Source of the DNA: Cryptomeria japonica
Lineage: Eukaryota; Streptophyta; Pinopsida; Cupressales; Cupressaceae
Direction of reading: 5' to 3'
Assembly (NCBI RefSeq): GCF_030272615.1
Contig: NC_081405.1
Coordinates: 470,944,008 to 471,004,007, forward strand
Length of the DNA stretch: 60,000 nt
Below, one piece after another: positions 11,526 to 24,017 of the stretch. The position numbers and the translations under genes are program-made. Position 1 is the stretch's first letter. Each line of letters begins with the position of its first letter. The notes beneath the pieces are model-generated. The model made no database searches. It saw nothing but the letters and a program-made list of their open reading frames with translations, and was not told the DNA's origin.

Positions 11526-12310
11526 AAAATGTTAGCCCACCCTCAAGCCAACACTTTGACTCCATTGACATAGCATTATAGAACTGTACCATCTAATATT
11601 CTTAGCCCAATTCCTCTAGAATCCAAAATGTCATTGATTTGGTAAGGTCCAAGCCACCAAACCTTTTATTTTCCTTGTTTCATAAACTTGTCATATAAGA
11701 CAACAATTTCATCGACCTAAAATAAAAATTGACTTGATTTTTTTATCATGTCATGCCTTTTGTCATCTTCTCTTTGTTAATTGATGGTATTTTATAATTT
11801 TTCTTGCTTCATTTATTTTTTCTAGTTCTTCAAGCCTTTTCTGATAGTTTCATCATTGGTTAGCCTTAAGGTGAGTGTTCTGTGGAGATTATGGAAAATG
11901 AAATTGATAGGTAAACTAGCCTTCAGCCCATAGACTATCTTTAAGGAGTAAACTTGGTGACCTTTTATGGGTGGTGCGGTGATGCAGAGGCATGGGTTAG
12001 ACACAAATAACAATCTCAACTTATAGGGCTTCTACAACACAACATTCAAAACAACTCATTTTGGGCATATCTACTAGTCTCCACCATGAGCCACTAAAAG
12101 ACTTGGAACTTTACTCATGAAGTTTGGATAGAGGGGTGACTTGACAAGGACTTGTGTTATGTCTTGTGGAACCATGTGACATTCTCCTTTGTTGGCTTAT
12201 AATACCAATTTCTAAACCCTTTAGAACTGCACTATTTTAGTTTGACAAATATGGGGTTTCAACCCTTGAACAATATGAAAACATTAAAGATAACTTTCTC
12301 TCACCCAATA
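11526..12310 (-). pseudogene. Gypsy remnant H: 3' end of integrase
   Basis: Minus-strand frames contain VYGLKASLPINF (compare the usual VYGxEAxLPIE of gypsy integrases) near 11945-11905. Downstream is a degenerate GPY/F-type end: VVLYDKFMKQGK, then WWLGPYQI, then LRILDGT and VNG, around 11720-11560. Stops and frameshifts are frequent. The rest of pol is missing because element C is inserted at 12311. It lies in the same orientation as C but is a separate, older element. No chromodomain was seen after the GPY/F module. Confidence 0.65.
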
Positions 12311-12620
12311 TGTAATGCCCACCAAAATACCCTAGAGAAACTAAGGATCTAACATAATAAATGGGGATATTTTTTTTTCTACCATCTAATGCTACACATC
12401 ATATCATTTGTGCAATGTGAATTAACACGCATTATCAATTAAGCATAAAGAACATAAACCATTTCGCATAAGTGCATTAACCAAATATACAAGCGGAATA
12501 AAAAACATAATCATTACAACCATCTCTCTAGGGTAGCTTAACACCATTACCTAATTCAACTATCATAAGCAATAACATTCTATTCACTTTATTACCACAC
12601 TTATTATTAATTACTCCTTG

Positions 12621-12625
12621 CTCAT
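12621..12625. repeat. Target-site duplication of element E, left copy (CTCAT)
   Basis: CTCAT is repeated at 26301-26305, and the flanks rejoin to match the uninterrupted C LTR near 52615. Confidence 0.92.
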
Positions 12626-12928
12626 TGGTGCATGAGCACCTCATCAACAAGCTATTAATGACCCTAAGGATGAAGACTAGGATCATTAGGGTGTCTGAGT
12701 GTGCCTTGTGTTTCATGTATACAAATAAACCCCACCATGTAAGCCCATGTCACCAATTAGGCAATTTGAGAAGCCAATTGGGACAATGTGGTCAATAGGG
12801 GTAATAGATGGTTTAGATTTGTTTTTGATAGGTTGTAGACATGTTTCATGAGTTTTTGGTTGATCCATGTATGTGGATTCCAACCTTAGCCAATATGACA
12901 ACATTTTGTGCAAAATTGCAAAAATGCA

Positions 12929-12946
12929 ACTTTTGAGTGCAAAAGT
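12929..12946. repeat. Hairpin unit in element E 5' LTR (one copy)
   Basis: ACTTTTG-AGTG-CAAAAGT is a perfect 7 bp stem with a 4-base loop. The 3' LTR has this unit twice in tandem (21 bp spacing), so copy number changed after or during insertion. Confidence 0.7.
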
Positions 12947-13254
12947 GCAACTTTTTGAAAATCGGTTGGGGGAAGCCTTTCAACGGATCCAACCCACTCC
13001 AAATTTGGTGGGAAACCATTGGAGAGTTTTATAAGCCTTGTGGACATGATTCCCATGGTGGCGGCTATTATAGTTGGAATTTGTGAAGCAATAATACACA
13101 AAAATACTTCAATTTTCCCAGAAATTTTGAGTTTGCAGAAGTTGCACATGCCTGTACGAACTGATTTGAATCCCACCATCCATGGAGTAGATAGGGAGAT
13201 GAAATAGTTTTCTTTTGGTGGGGGTCTGAGGTCTTAACTGTTCCAGAGTAGAGA

Positions 13255-13259
13255 GAACC
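13255..13259. repeat. Target-site duplication of insertion F, left copy (GAACC)
   Basis: GAACC recurs at 17744-17748. The undisturbed site in the other E LTR, near 25426, has GAACC once. Confidence 0.85.
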
Positions 13260-15899
13260 TATGAGGCCCTACCCCAAGCCGTCATAGCATTTCAGTTATT
13301 TTCATGTTGGACCTATTATTGATACTATATTTTGATGCATTGTGGACATAGATTTTATATGATCCAATGTTTGGATAACATTGATATGATTATGTCATTT
13401 ACTTTGATTTGCAGTACTTTATTTTGATGCTTGAAATTATGGATGCATGCTCTATAAATGATTTAATTCCATGATTATGATGATGATGCCATTTAGTAGA
13501 TTATTTTATGTGGATGCTATCAGATAATTGGATACTTGATTTTTATAATTGAAATTGTATGCGATGTCTGAATTGTATTCTTTTTTGATAAAATTATATG
13601 TGATTTTTGGAATTACTAATGTGCAAGTGAGATGTGTAGGAAAATTATTCCATGTGACCATGGAAACTATTCGGAGAATCAAGCCTAGGCCTATGTGCAT
13701 TTGTGAAGCCAAGGGTTGTCTATTTGGAGAGACAACACCTCGTTTGTAAATATGTTTTAATTTGTAAATTTTATGCTTGGATGTGTGTTTAATTTGGAAA
13801 TTGTTTAATTTATAAATTCCAAAAAAAAGGGACATTTGCCATGTGTATTTTAGTGATGTGTAATTTTTTTTGTAGTGTCACTTGACCCATGTGTTGTAGG
13901 ATGATTTGGTAATGACATGTCAATTTGGAGGAAATTTATTTTACCAATACATATTTTTCAATTATCCTAGTATGGTCCCAAGAAATTCTTGGATAGGGAG
14001 CCATTAGAAAGGTCAACTCAGGGTTGACCCGTAGGTAAACTTTGGGTGAATTTCTAGGGGGTTAAACTAACTCCTAGGGTCAAGTTAGGGCATTTTTAGT
14101 GGGATATATGATGTACCTATGGATGAAGGACAAATTTATCCATGTGTCCACCCCCTAGGGCCTGTTTAGCCACCCCAAAAATTGAGTTTCCCAAGTTGGC
14201 CGAATTTCAACTTTAGAGGAGCCTTCCTAGGTTAGATAACCCTCCTCATGAGTGACATTGCCCTTCCCCATTCCTTTTACCTTTTTTGAGGTGTCTTGGC
14301 TAGAGAGTTTGTAAGGTATTGGGAAGACCAACCAATGAACATCCTTCACCCTTCCCAAGTGGGTTGGAAAGAGTGAGGAGTGTCTTCATAGGGAATAATT
14401 TAGGAGGGAGAAGTTTGATCACCCACTCTCCATTTTGGAGACTTAGATTCTTGAGCAATTTTTCTAATCTTTTTTGGGAAGATTTTGGCTAAGTCTTGAG
14501 AAAAAAAAAGGATAGTGGAATTGGGTAGCTCTCCTACAAGATTCATCATCCCTTTTGGCAGATTTAAGGTTGGTTGTTTTCTAGCTCATGTATGTTATTG
14601 TAATGTTGAAAAGATTGCTTGCTATAGTTTATTTTCATTATTGATATCTTAGTGTGTTGGGAAGATGTTGATTTCTTCCCTATGTGTTTTTTTCCTTTGT
14701 TATTGTGTTTTTTATTGAGTTTTATTTTGGAAGTTTTCAAGGCCAAACTCACTCTTGGGAGGGAAGAGTGGCCTTGGGGTGAAGGGTTGTTTGACAGTCT
14801 ATGAGTGTAGAGGCTCTCTTTGAAAGAGAGTGATTTACAAGGGGTTATGGGACCCTTGCTGCATAGTCTATTCATTTATGAAATGGGGGTCATAAGGGAA
14901 GTTTGTTGTCTTGTATGCCTTGGGGGACATAAGGAATTATAGGGACAAGTTTGGAACTTGTGGATGTGTTTATTTGTAGCCTTGCTATGGCATTATGTTC
15001 TCTACTTGCAGAATTCTCCTCTAGGTATATGGTCCACCTTCACCCCACTTAAAAAGTCACACAAGTGACATTGTTTAACCTTGGGATGGGAGTGTTAATG
15101 TTGTTATGAGTTTTCTTCTTGTATGTGTTTTGAATGTGTGTTTCCCGTCTAGCCTTGGTTCTCCTAGCTCATGGGTGGCTTCTTGTAAGCCTAGGTTGGG
15201 ACGTAAGCCTCCATGGTCACAACCTGAAAGTTTTTATTGCAGGGAAAGGATTGGAAGAAAAATATTGAAGTTGATACTATTTTTATTTGTAATAAGAAAA
15301 AAAATGTATTGGGAAGCCCTCTTTTAGTAGAAATGAGAGGCTAGGTTTTGTATCTACTATTTGTAAAAGAAATTCCATGAAGTATTAAATATATTTATTT
15401 GACTAAGTTTTATCATGAAACAAGATGTATTCTTTTTATTAGATTTTGATCTTGCAAAGAAAGAATAAAATTTGAGTTATTTCCCTATAGATATTTGAGT
15501 TATTTCTTTGTAATTATTCATTGCCAAAAAAAAAAGAAATGGAAGGAAATTTGTTTTCTGTTGTTTAATTGTTAATAAAGTGTATGCATGTTGTAAATGG
15601 AAAGGAAATAAATAAGTTGTTCCATTATGTTTTCTTTTATTATTCTACAAATACAAGTGTCAGAAATGCAGTTAAAAATAAATAGGAAAAAAACTATTTT
15701 TGTCTATAATTTTGAAAGCAAATATAGGGATGATACTTTTATGTGTTAGTTTTAATCCTGCTTAAAATATGGATCTTGTTGTTTTTATTTGTTTATTTAT
15801 CAAAATAAAGAGAAAGAATTGGTGTAGTTGTTAAATAAGTTTATTCTTGTCATTTACACCTATTTCTTGAGTTAAGTGTACAGAAAATTAAAGTGTAGA

Positions 15900-16510
15900 T
15901 TGTAGGAATGAAAAATAAATAAATAAATAAAAAAAAAATTAAAAAAAAATAAAATAAATATATATATATATATATACATGCAGGTTAAATATTCAAAAAT
16001 AACAAAAAATTAAAAAATCTATTGTTTTGCTTCAATCTATTATGCTGGTGTAAGAAATATTATATAAAACATGTGGTGCATCTAATTCAAAAAAAAAAGA
16101 AGAGAGATCCCATATACATTATATTCTGGAAATGAAATACTGTCATTTTATTTAGATTTCCGATTCTTACCAGAGTTATGTTTTGCCCTCGCAGATAATA
16201 AGGCACACACACACACACACACATACAAATATATTTTTAAAACATTTCAACGTTTTCTATTTTAAATAGAATAGTTTGTAAAAAAATATACCCATGTACA
16301 TATATGTACCCAAAAAAACTAAGATTATAATGCTTGTTGTTAAAACCAGGGATGTATATATTGTATATACATATATGTACATAAATGTACATAAATATGT
16401 ACATATATATGTATATGTATGTACATATATATGTATATATATGTATATGTATATGTATATGTATATATGTATATGTATATGTATGTACATATATGTACAT
16501 ATATATATTA
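15900..16510. repeat. Microsatellite cluster in F
   Basis: AAAT/A-run stretch from about 15905, (TA)n at 15957-15976, (CA)n at 16204-16223, and a TATG/TACA/TA mixture at 16361-16510. Open frames on both strands in 16237-16551 are by-products of these repeats. Confidence 0.85.
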
Positions 16511-16582
16511 ATATTAAAAATAAAGCAGGGAAAACAAAAAAAAAAAATTAATACAGAAAATATTTTGCCTTGCCCTCCCTCG

Positions 16583-16787
16583 CCACCACCATGGATAACC
16601 ACGGTGGAGGCTTGGTCGCCACTATGGATAGCCATAGTGGGCAGCTTCACTGCCGCCATTGTGGGTATCCACAATGGTCGGCTCGCTACTGCCACTATGG
16701 GTATCCATAGTGGTCAGCTCGTTGCCGCCACTGTGAATAGCCACAATGGACAACATCGCGACTGCCACTGTGGTTATCCACAGCAGT
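16583..16787. repeat. 36 bp tandem array, six hairpin units, GC-rich
   Basis: Six units start near 16583, 16619, 16656, 16692, 16728 and 16764. Each carries an inverted repeat of 8-9 bp arms around a 4-5 base loop, for example CCACTATGG-ATAG-CCATAGTGG and CCATTGTGG-GTAT-CCACAATGG. Paired changes occur in both arms of a unit (CTATGG with CCATAG; ATTGTGG with CCACAAT). The unit is 12 codons long, so frames stay open on both strands across it. It is much more GC-rich than its surroundings. Confidence 0.85.
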
Positions 16788-17212
16788 GCCTGCGAGCCGC
16801 CGTGCGACACCTCTGCCCTTGAGCCCCCCTCTCATGCAAATAGAAAAAAAACTTTGCCATGGCCTTCGGCCTCCCTTCGGCCATGCTGCCGCCTTGCTCA
16901 CCTGCACACACACACAAACAAAAAAAAAAGAACAAGCAACCCTAACCCAATTTCGGGTTAGGGTTAGCTTGAAAATAAGGAAATTAAAAGAATAGGGTTA
17001 GTGTATTAAGAAAGTAAATCAACCCTAGATAGGGTTTGTAATAAAATATATTAAATAGAACGAAATGAGGGGGAAATTATTTTCAAAGTTTGAAAAGAAT
17101 TACCCCCCATTTGTCTATAGTCAATATGAAGAAATAAATAATTTCTATTATTGACTAGGGTAAAATTAGTTTTTTAATATACTTCATTTAGAAAAATATG
17201 AGATACACATAT

Positions 17213-17241
17213 ATATAATTATATATATATATATATATATA
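17213..17241. repeat. (AT)n microsatellite in F
   Basis: A run of AT dinucleotides inside a generally AT-rich part of F. Confidence 0.85.
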
Positions 17242-17743
17242 TAGTTGAGATTTAAATATCTAAGGGCATTTAAATTCGACTTTAATATAAAATGAAATTA
17301 TTAATCTAATATTATAGCTGATTTGGTTAACTTTATTAATTTAATTTAAAGGCATTTTCGCGTTTGCTCAATTAATTATCTTTAATATAAGTTAACATTA
17401 TTTTTATTTAGTCTTGAGTATATTAATACTTTTGAGATGATTAATGTCCCTTGAATTATTGTTGGAGAAATTGTAATTAGGGGAGATTAATTAATTTAGT
17501 TTAATTAATTAATTAAGTAGTGACGACCCTTTTTAGGGAATAATAGTCTACTCATAATATGGATGCCATAATGAAGGAGTTGATTAAACCAACTTTAGGA
17601 AACCATTCTATTTAACCCGGAGTTAACCCTTAGTTAAGACAAGACTTATTTATTCCATTTTAAATATAGATTATTTAATGTATTTATGTTGTTTAAAAAA
17701 AGAAATTGTTGTTCCTTTTTTTCCCAAAAGTTTGGGCATGACA

Positions 17744-17748
17744 GAACC
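17744..17748. repeat. Target-site duplication of insertion F, right copy (GAACC)
   Basis: Matches 13255-13259. Confidence 0.85.
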
Positions 17749-18616
17749 CTTCACTCTTCTGACTGTAACTTGGAAAGTGAGGGTTTGGAGAGGGTTTCGA
17801 ACAAAAATAACTTTATCTTGCACTCCAGTCCACTAGAAGACTCTTCCTTTGGATGGATACAGGATAAGCCTTTGTATTTTAGTTTTTTCATGGTTTCTTG
17901 CAAGGGAAACTTTGTTGTGTGGAGAAAGGAGCAAGATTAGGTAGGCATCTCTATGTGACTACCTAGGACAAGATTTAGGACAATCATCATAAATTGTCAT
18001 AGTGGTGGATTCCAGGTGTGCAACACTGGAATTAGAGGTTTCTCACTATCCCCCACATGTCCATAAAGTTTTTTTTTCATTTGGTGTATCGGTAAGGGTA
18101 GTTTCTTTGGAAAATAGGGCTAATTGCCCCTATTAGGTCTCTTAGTCTCTAAAGGGAACATACCTTGTAGTTGTAGATCTAGCCAAACCATTTTAAGGAT
18201 CAGTACAACTTCCAAAAGGGTTTCTTAAATGATATTTTTTTTGTATGGGTATGTGGAACACTTTTGAGCTAAGGTCCATTCTATCACAAAATAGGGCTAC
18301 AAGCCTAGGGGGTAGATTTCCAAAGAAGGTACAAGCAATTGGTGCCCAAAACCAAAACCAGTGTTTGGAATAGTTCTTAGATGTCATGAATGGATCATTT
18401 CCAAAATCCCTAAAATTAGGAGTTATCGGTAAGGCTTGTTTGAGAAAGTAAGGCCTTTTACTCATCTTGAGTAGGCCCAAGCCTAGTGAGTGTGTGTGTA
18501 GTTTCATCCAAGGTGTGGAGTCCTTCCTTGCAAGACCCTTGTAGTCAATTAAGGGGTCACTAGTCTAACCTTGTTTGGGCTTGTCCTTAGGATTTTGGGT
18601 AGGGCTTTTCATCAAG

Positions 18617-18629
18617 TGGTATCAGAGCA
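18617..18629 (+). other. Primer-binding site of element E
   Basis: TGGTATCAGAGCA starts two bases after the LTR end and is the classic PBS for initiator-methionine tRNA. Confidence 0.93.
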
Positions 18630-18702
18630 TATGAGTGTTTGTTGGATAGAAAGAGAAGACAAGACGTCAAAAGAAGAAGGATCCCACGAGGCACCTACAA
18701 GA

Positions 18703-20007
18703 ATGACCAATGCAGAGTTGAATGTTCTGGTGAAGAAGCAGATGGTAGAGAGAAGAGAAGTCAAGACTGAGAATTAGGCCTTGAGAAATGAGATGGACTA
18801 GTTGAAGGATAGAGTGGAGAGGGGAGAGAGAGACACTGGAGAAGAAGGGGATGAAGAGGATATCCCTATGCAGGAAGAGCTAGAGGTACCTGCAAACTAG
18901 AGACCCATGATGAGTGTCCTCAAGTCCATGGAGAGAAGAACAATGGATGTGAAGATGGATCTATGAGTATTTGCAGGCAAGATGAAGCCTGACATAGAAA
19001 TGGAGTGGATAGACTCCTTGGACAATTTTTTTGAAAGTGAAGACATACTAGACCACCAGAGGGTGAAGATGGCCCAATCCAAAATGAAAGGGGTTGCACT
19101 AACTTGGTGGACTTTCATCCAAGATGAGAGGGTGAAAGATGGAAAGAGAAGAGTAGCTACATGGAAGAAGATGATGGCTTTGGTAAAAGAAGCCTATGTC
19201 CTAATGGACTACAATATCCAATTGCATAGGAGGAGACAAATATTGAAACAAAAGGAGATGGACGTGAGTTCCTATACCAAGGAGGTCATGAAGTTGTGTG
19301 TGAGGACCAAGGTGAAATAGAGTGAAGATGAGAAAGTGGAAAGATATCTCAATGGGTTGAGGTTTACAATCCAAGAAGACTTGAATCTCCACACCCTGGA
19401 GACAGTCCAAAAGTGCTTTCAATTGGAACTCAAGGTGGAGGAGAAGTTGAAGAGAAGACAAGATCAAAATGGTAGAGGTAAAGGGAGACAACAAAGAGGA
19501 GGAAGAGGCCCTTTCAGAGGTAGAGGAAATGGTTTTGGATACCAAGGAGACTCTAACCAAGAAGGCAATGGAGGAGAGAGCAGTTACAACCAAGGAGGGG
19601 GCTACAATCCAAGAGGGGGATTTAGGGGTAGAAGACCACCCTCTAGAGGAAGATCCCAAGGTAGAGGACCTCCTAGGTGTTACAACTACAACCAAGAAGG
19701 GCACATGGCCAATAGGTGTCTAGAGAAGGCTTCTAGCTCCATGGGAGAAAGGAGAAGCAATTTGGTGCAGGAATCTGATTATCAAAGTGTGGCAAGTGCA
19801 AACACTTATCAAAGTGCCAATGCTCCTGATAACTATGGCTATCTTGAAAGAGGAGAGGCTCTGATGATGAGGAGAGTAGTAACCACCATGAAGGTACCTG
19901 ACAAGGAGCCTACACAAAGGAAATCTCTTTTCAAAACCACTTGCAAGGCAGGAGGAAAGGTATGCAAGGTTCTGATAGACTCTGGATCCACTGAAAATTT
20001 TGTATGA
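18703..20007 (+). pseudogene. Element E gag with zinc knuckle and protease start
   Basis: The frame begins near the ATG at 18703 (MTNAELNVL); an upstream frame is open from 18571 but runs through the LTR and PBS, so the start is uncertain. Gag capsid region: WIDSLDNFFE ... MKGVALTWW ... YLNGLR. An Arg/Gly-rich segment follows at 19480-19670, then one zinc knuckle CYNYNQEGHMANRC (second Cys changed to Tyr), then the protease motif LIDSGSTENFV at the end. Stops occur at about 18775, 18898, 18965 and 19318. Gag packages element RNA; the RG-rich linker suggests extra RNA binding. Confidence 0.85.
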
Positions 20008-22520
20008 CTTGAGATGGTAGAAAAGATTAAGCTTAGAAAGCTCCCTCATCCTTACCCCTATAAGTTTTCATGGCTCACCCAAGGTAAGAAAGTAGTAGTA
20101 GTACAAGGATAGATTTCTATTTGACATAGCCAAGATGGATGCATGTCATCTCTTGTCTGGGAGACCATGGCAGTATGACTTGAAAGCTCATCATGATGGG
20201 TTAAGAAACACCTACTCAATCACCAAGGATGGTAAGGTGATAGAAATCTTACCTCTGATAGAGGAAGAGATGGAATCAAAGGGAAAGCATGCAAAGGTGT
20301 TGATGGTAGAAGGAAAATAGTTCATGAAGGAGATTGCAGAGAAAGGTGCAGTTTTCTATGCCCACATGCCTAGCCCCAAGGTGACAAGGAAAGAGCAGTT
20401 TGTAGAAGAGAGAGAAGGAGGACAGAAGCACATAGACCCTGCAGTTAGACAGTTGCTTGATAAACATCAAGGCATCATCTCAGATGGAATTCCAAGGTCC
20501 CTATCACCGGTGAGGGACATTAGTCACTACATAGATCTGATCCCTAGATCTACTCTCCCAAACAAAGAAGCCTATAAGCTCACCCTAGACCAGAATGCAG
20601 AAATGGCAAGGTAGATTGAAGAATTGCTTGAATTAGGACTGATTGGAAAAAGTCTAAGCCCATGTGTAGTACCAACAATCCTTGCACACAAGAAAGAAGG
20701 CACTTGGAGGCTTTGTACAAACTCAAGAGCCATCAATAAGATAGCCATAAGGTATAGGTTCCCAATCCCTAGAAAGAGGATTTACTTGATTTCTTAGGAA
20801 GTGATAAGTATTTTACAAAAATGGATCTAAAAAGTGAATATCATCAGATTAGAATAAGGCCAAGGGATGAATGGAAAACAACTTTTAAAACCAATAAGGG
20901 GTTATATGAGTGGAAATTTATGCCATTTGGGTTGTCCAATGCCCCTAGTACTTTTATGAGGTTGATGAATGAAGTCTTGGTGGAATTCATAGGAAAATTT
21001 GTCATAGTATACCTAGATGACATCTTGATCTTCAGTCACACAAGGGAAGAGCACCTCAAACAAATAGATATGGTTCTCAGGAGGTTACATGAAGAGAAAC
21101 TAATGATCAATTTGGATAAGTGTTTGTTTATGCAGGAGGAGATCATCTACTTGGGTTTTGTAATCTCACAAGGTGAGTTGAAAATGGACCAAGAGAAGGT
21201 GAGTGCTATATTGTCTTGGCCTACACCTAGACCTATGAATGATGTCCAAAGCTTCCATGGTTTAGCAACTTTCTATAGGAATTTCATAAGTGGATTTAGT
21301 CATGTTTGTGCACCCAAGCTTGACACCATAAAGGGAGGACAAAAGTGCAGGTTCAATTGGACCAAAGAGGCAGATGATTCATTTGAGACATTGAAGAAGA
21401 AGGTTGCAGAACAACCAGTCCTTGCCTTACTAGACTTCAACAAGATATTTCAGGTGGAATGTGATGCAAGCCACATGGCTATTGGAGCAGTGCTCAATCA
21501 GGAAGGAAGGCCTATTTCTTTTTTTAGTGAAAAGCTAAATGATGCCAAGAAGAGATACTCATCTTATGACTTGGAGATGTATGCTCTAGTATAGTCTTTG
21601 AAGAAGTGGAGGAACTATTTATTGCCTAAGGAGTTTATAGTTTTTACTGATAATCATGCACTTAGTTTCATAAATAGCCAAGAGAAGTTAAACCACTAGC
21701 ACGTGAAGTGGGTAGAGACCCTGCAAGCCTTCACATTCACCCTCAAACACAAGAAGGGAGTTAAGAACAAAGTTGTAGATGCTTTGAGCAGCAGGGTCTT
21801 GACTGTCAACCAAATCAAGATGGAAAGTGTTGGTATTGATTCCTTGAAGAGTATGTATGATGCTAATGAATACTTTGGAGAGATATACAAGGTATGTGAA
21901 ACCTTTGGTGAAAGATACCATATTGAGTTTTCTGAATTTCTGATACAAGATGGATTGTTATTCAAAGGAGTGCAGTTGTGTATTCCTAAGTGTTCCATGA
22001 GGTTGAATATTATTAGGGAGAAGCATTGTGGAGCAATGGCTAGTCATTTTGGCCTTGACAAGACCCTAGACCTTGTGAAGAGACATTATTTTAGGCCTAA
22101 ATTGTAGGCAGATGTAAGGAAGTTTGTGGAGACATGTGTCATATGTCAAAAAGCCAAGGGGAATTCTACAAGTGCGGGTTTGTATCAGCCCTTACCCATT
22201 CCTTCTAGGCCATGGGAGAGCATAAGTATGGACTTTGTGTTGGGTCTACCTAGGACAAGGAGAGGATTTGACAATGTCTTTGTAGTGGTGGACAAGTTTA
22301 GTAAAATGGCTCATTTCTTGCCATGCAAGACTTCTTGTGATGCATCATATGTTGCAGACCTATTCTTCAAAGAGATAGTTTAGATACATGGATTTCCCCT
22401 AAACATTGTTTTAGACAAAGATGTGAAGTTCATAGGTCACTTTTGGAGGACCCTTTGGAAGAATTTGGGGACTAACCTAGCTTTTTCATCAACCTACCAT
22501 CCTCAAATGGATGGGCAAAC
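20008..22520 (+). pseudogene. Element E pol, part 1: protease, RT, RNase H, integrase N-terminus and first two catalytic Asp
   Basis: In order: rest of protease (CHLLSGRPWQYD near 20140); RT with [21 protein letters not shown] and the catalytic YLDD near 21010-21022; RNase H with [13 protein letters not shown] near 21457 and the tail KNKVVDALSSR; integrase with its zinc-binding part (H...H near 22022-22045, CVICQKAK near 22138), the first catalytic Asp in SMDFVLGLP and the second in NIVLDKDVKF. The reading is cut by solo LTR G right after HPQMDGQT, so the catalytic Glu is on the far side. Stops near 20110, 20318, 20612, 21592, 21699, 22105 and 22381. It reverse-transcribes and integrates the element when intact. 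Confidence 0.92.
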
Positions 22521-24017
22521 TGATAGTTGTGATACTTAATGTAAGTACAAATCCAATAGCTAACAAGATGAGAGGGGGGGGGGTGAATCATACAAACTTA
22601 ATCTTCCATAAAAACAATAGATTCAACCTTGGTAACATATACTTTAGTAATATAACCAAAACTGCTAAACATGCAAACTCAAAAGCATATAAACATCATA
22701 ACACTCATAACACCATATTTAACGTGGAAACCCAAATAGGGAAAAACCACTATGGGATTTTAGACCCACTAAGAAATATACTCTTCTAGAGTATGCTCGA
22801 TTAAAAGAAAATCCTGTTAAAGATTACAAACACATTACTAGATGTGACCCGGTTAAGGGATTTCCCTCAGATCTGTTAGGATCTTCACCTTGTTAGAAGT
22901 GACCTTGTTAAAGGATTTCAAACACTCAATCAGAATGTCACCTTGCTAGAGGGTTTTACAAATAAGACTGTTAAGTCCACTCGGTTAAGAGATTTTCTGT
23001 CACTTTACAAAATAACAGTAATAAAAATCTATCTGCAACTTCACATCTAAAATGCTAAAGCAGATTCTTATTTGCTTGATACAATAGGACTTATCTTGTC
23101 CATCTACTGGGCTCTATACTTTGTTATTTAAATAGGTCTTCAAGCTTCTATGCTCAGTAATCACTATGTAGCATCCCTGTGCATACACTTGCCTGCATCC
23201 ATTGTTTATCAATAGTTCCTTATTTATAAACAATTTGCTAACCACTTAATCTCCTTGATCACATTTCCCATGATCAATCATAGCCATCAGATCTTCAAAA
23301 TTTGACCAGGTTCAATGTATCCTTTGATCTGAAAAACCTTTTACCCTGCCTTGGAACTTGCATACATTTCTTGGAACTTGTGCTAGGGTATTGCGGTTCA
23401 ATCTGTGCTGTAGATCTTCTTGTCGATTTTCCTTTGCCATAGATTCTTTAACAAACTTGATGCATGGCATACCAACCATTCAATCATAACCAGCTCATCA
23501 GCTTCCTTCATTAAATAATGCTTTTATTCATTCAATGCATTCTGTTACGACTTGGTTGCAACTCGGTAAATACTAAACTTCACTCGGTAGACATTCTACC
23601 TTCATTAACCGATAGCGATAACCTTAGGGTCTACCGACTAGGTTCTTTGCTCGGTAACATGGTATAGTATTAACCTTACAATCAATAACATATGTAGGAT
23701 ATCAAAACAATCTAAACATCATGTTCTCATCATTGTCTAACTCGGTAATATTTTCCCATTGAATAACTTATTTCTCCCCTTATTCATCACATTCTTTCTG
23801 TGTCTTTTACCAACATCTTTATACTCATCAAATCATACTTTTTAAGATATGGCAACATCATACTAAATTAGAAAATCAATTTCTTGACATCAATGACAAA
23901 ATAATAATATTAAGACAGTAAACATCCTTAATCAGTTATATCCATAATCATCAACAACCTTCTCAATATCCTTATTGAAATACCAACAATATCTCCTTGT
24001 CTGTTATAATGCCAACA
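22521..24017 (-). mobile_element. Insertion G: solo LTR related to the A/B family
   Basis: Flanked by CAAAC at 22516-22520 and 24018-24022. Plus-strand ends are TGATAG and GCCAACA, so the minus-strand LTR begins TGTTGGC like A and B. Shared landmarks in the same order are the long G-run plus TGAAT (22571-22590), GTGGAAACCC...GGGAAAAACC near 22725-22747, and GGGATTTTAGACCCAC near 22755. At ~1.5 kb it is twice the length of the A/B LTRs, so it is a different subfamily. There is no internal region: a product of LTR-LTR recombination. It contains repeated CGGTA motifs at 23570-23760. Confidence 0.87.

Larger units (their letters stand above)
13260..17743. mobile_element. Insertion F: probable solo giant LTR (4.48 kb)
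   Basis: The boundaries are set by comparison with the uninterrupted 3' LTR of E and by the GAACC duplication. The sequence starts TATGAGG (perhaps a mutated TGTGAGG) and ends TGACA. No terminal direct repeat, PBS, PPT, gag or pol was found inside, so a solo LTR fits best; a non-coding element of another class is possible. Contents: long AT-rich stretches, several microsatellites, and a GC-rich array of 36 bp hairpins (16583-16787). Orientation is unknown. It has no homologue elsewhere in the window. Confidence 0.72.
12626..18614 (+). repeat. Element E 5' LTR, split by insertion F
   Basis: About 1,500 bp after removal of F and its TSD copy, against 1,513 bp for the 3' LTR. It ends ...TTTTCATCA just before the PBS. 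Matching blocks are 12640-13259 with 24800-25436 and 17744-18614 with 25433-26300. No coding content; the 104-codon antisense frame at 18193-18507 is seen as incidental. Confidence 0.9.

Noticed and set aside
10053-12019. Several 60-110 codon frames as host genes
   Set aside because: The one at 11822-12019 is gypsy integrase; the others lack motifs and splice or start context.
12886-13179. Antisense frame in both E LTRs
   Set aside because: No motif; differs in frame and length between copies.
16237-16822. Long frames on both strands over the microsatellite and hairpin array
   Set aside because: They result from TATG/TACA repeats and a 36 bp unit divisible by three; Tyr/Ile/His/Met strings are not a protein.
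18193-18507. Antisense frame of 104 codons shared by both E LTRs
   Set aside because: Shortened in the 3' LTR (25927-26193), no motif, opposite to the element's transcription.
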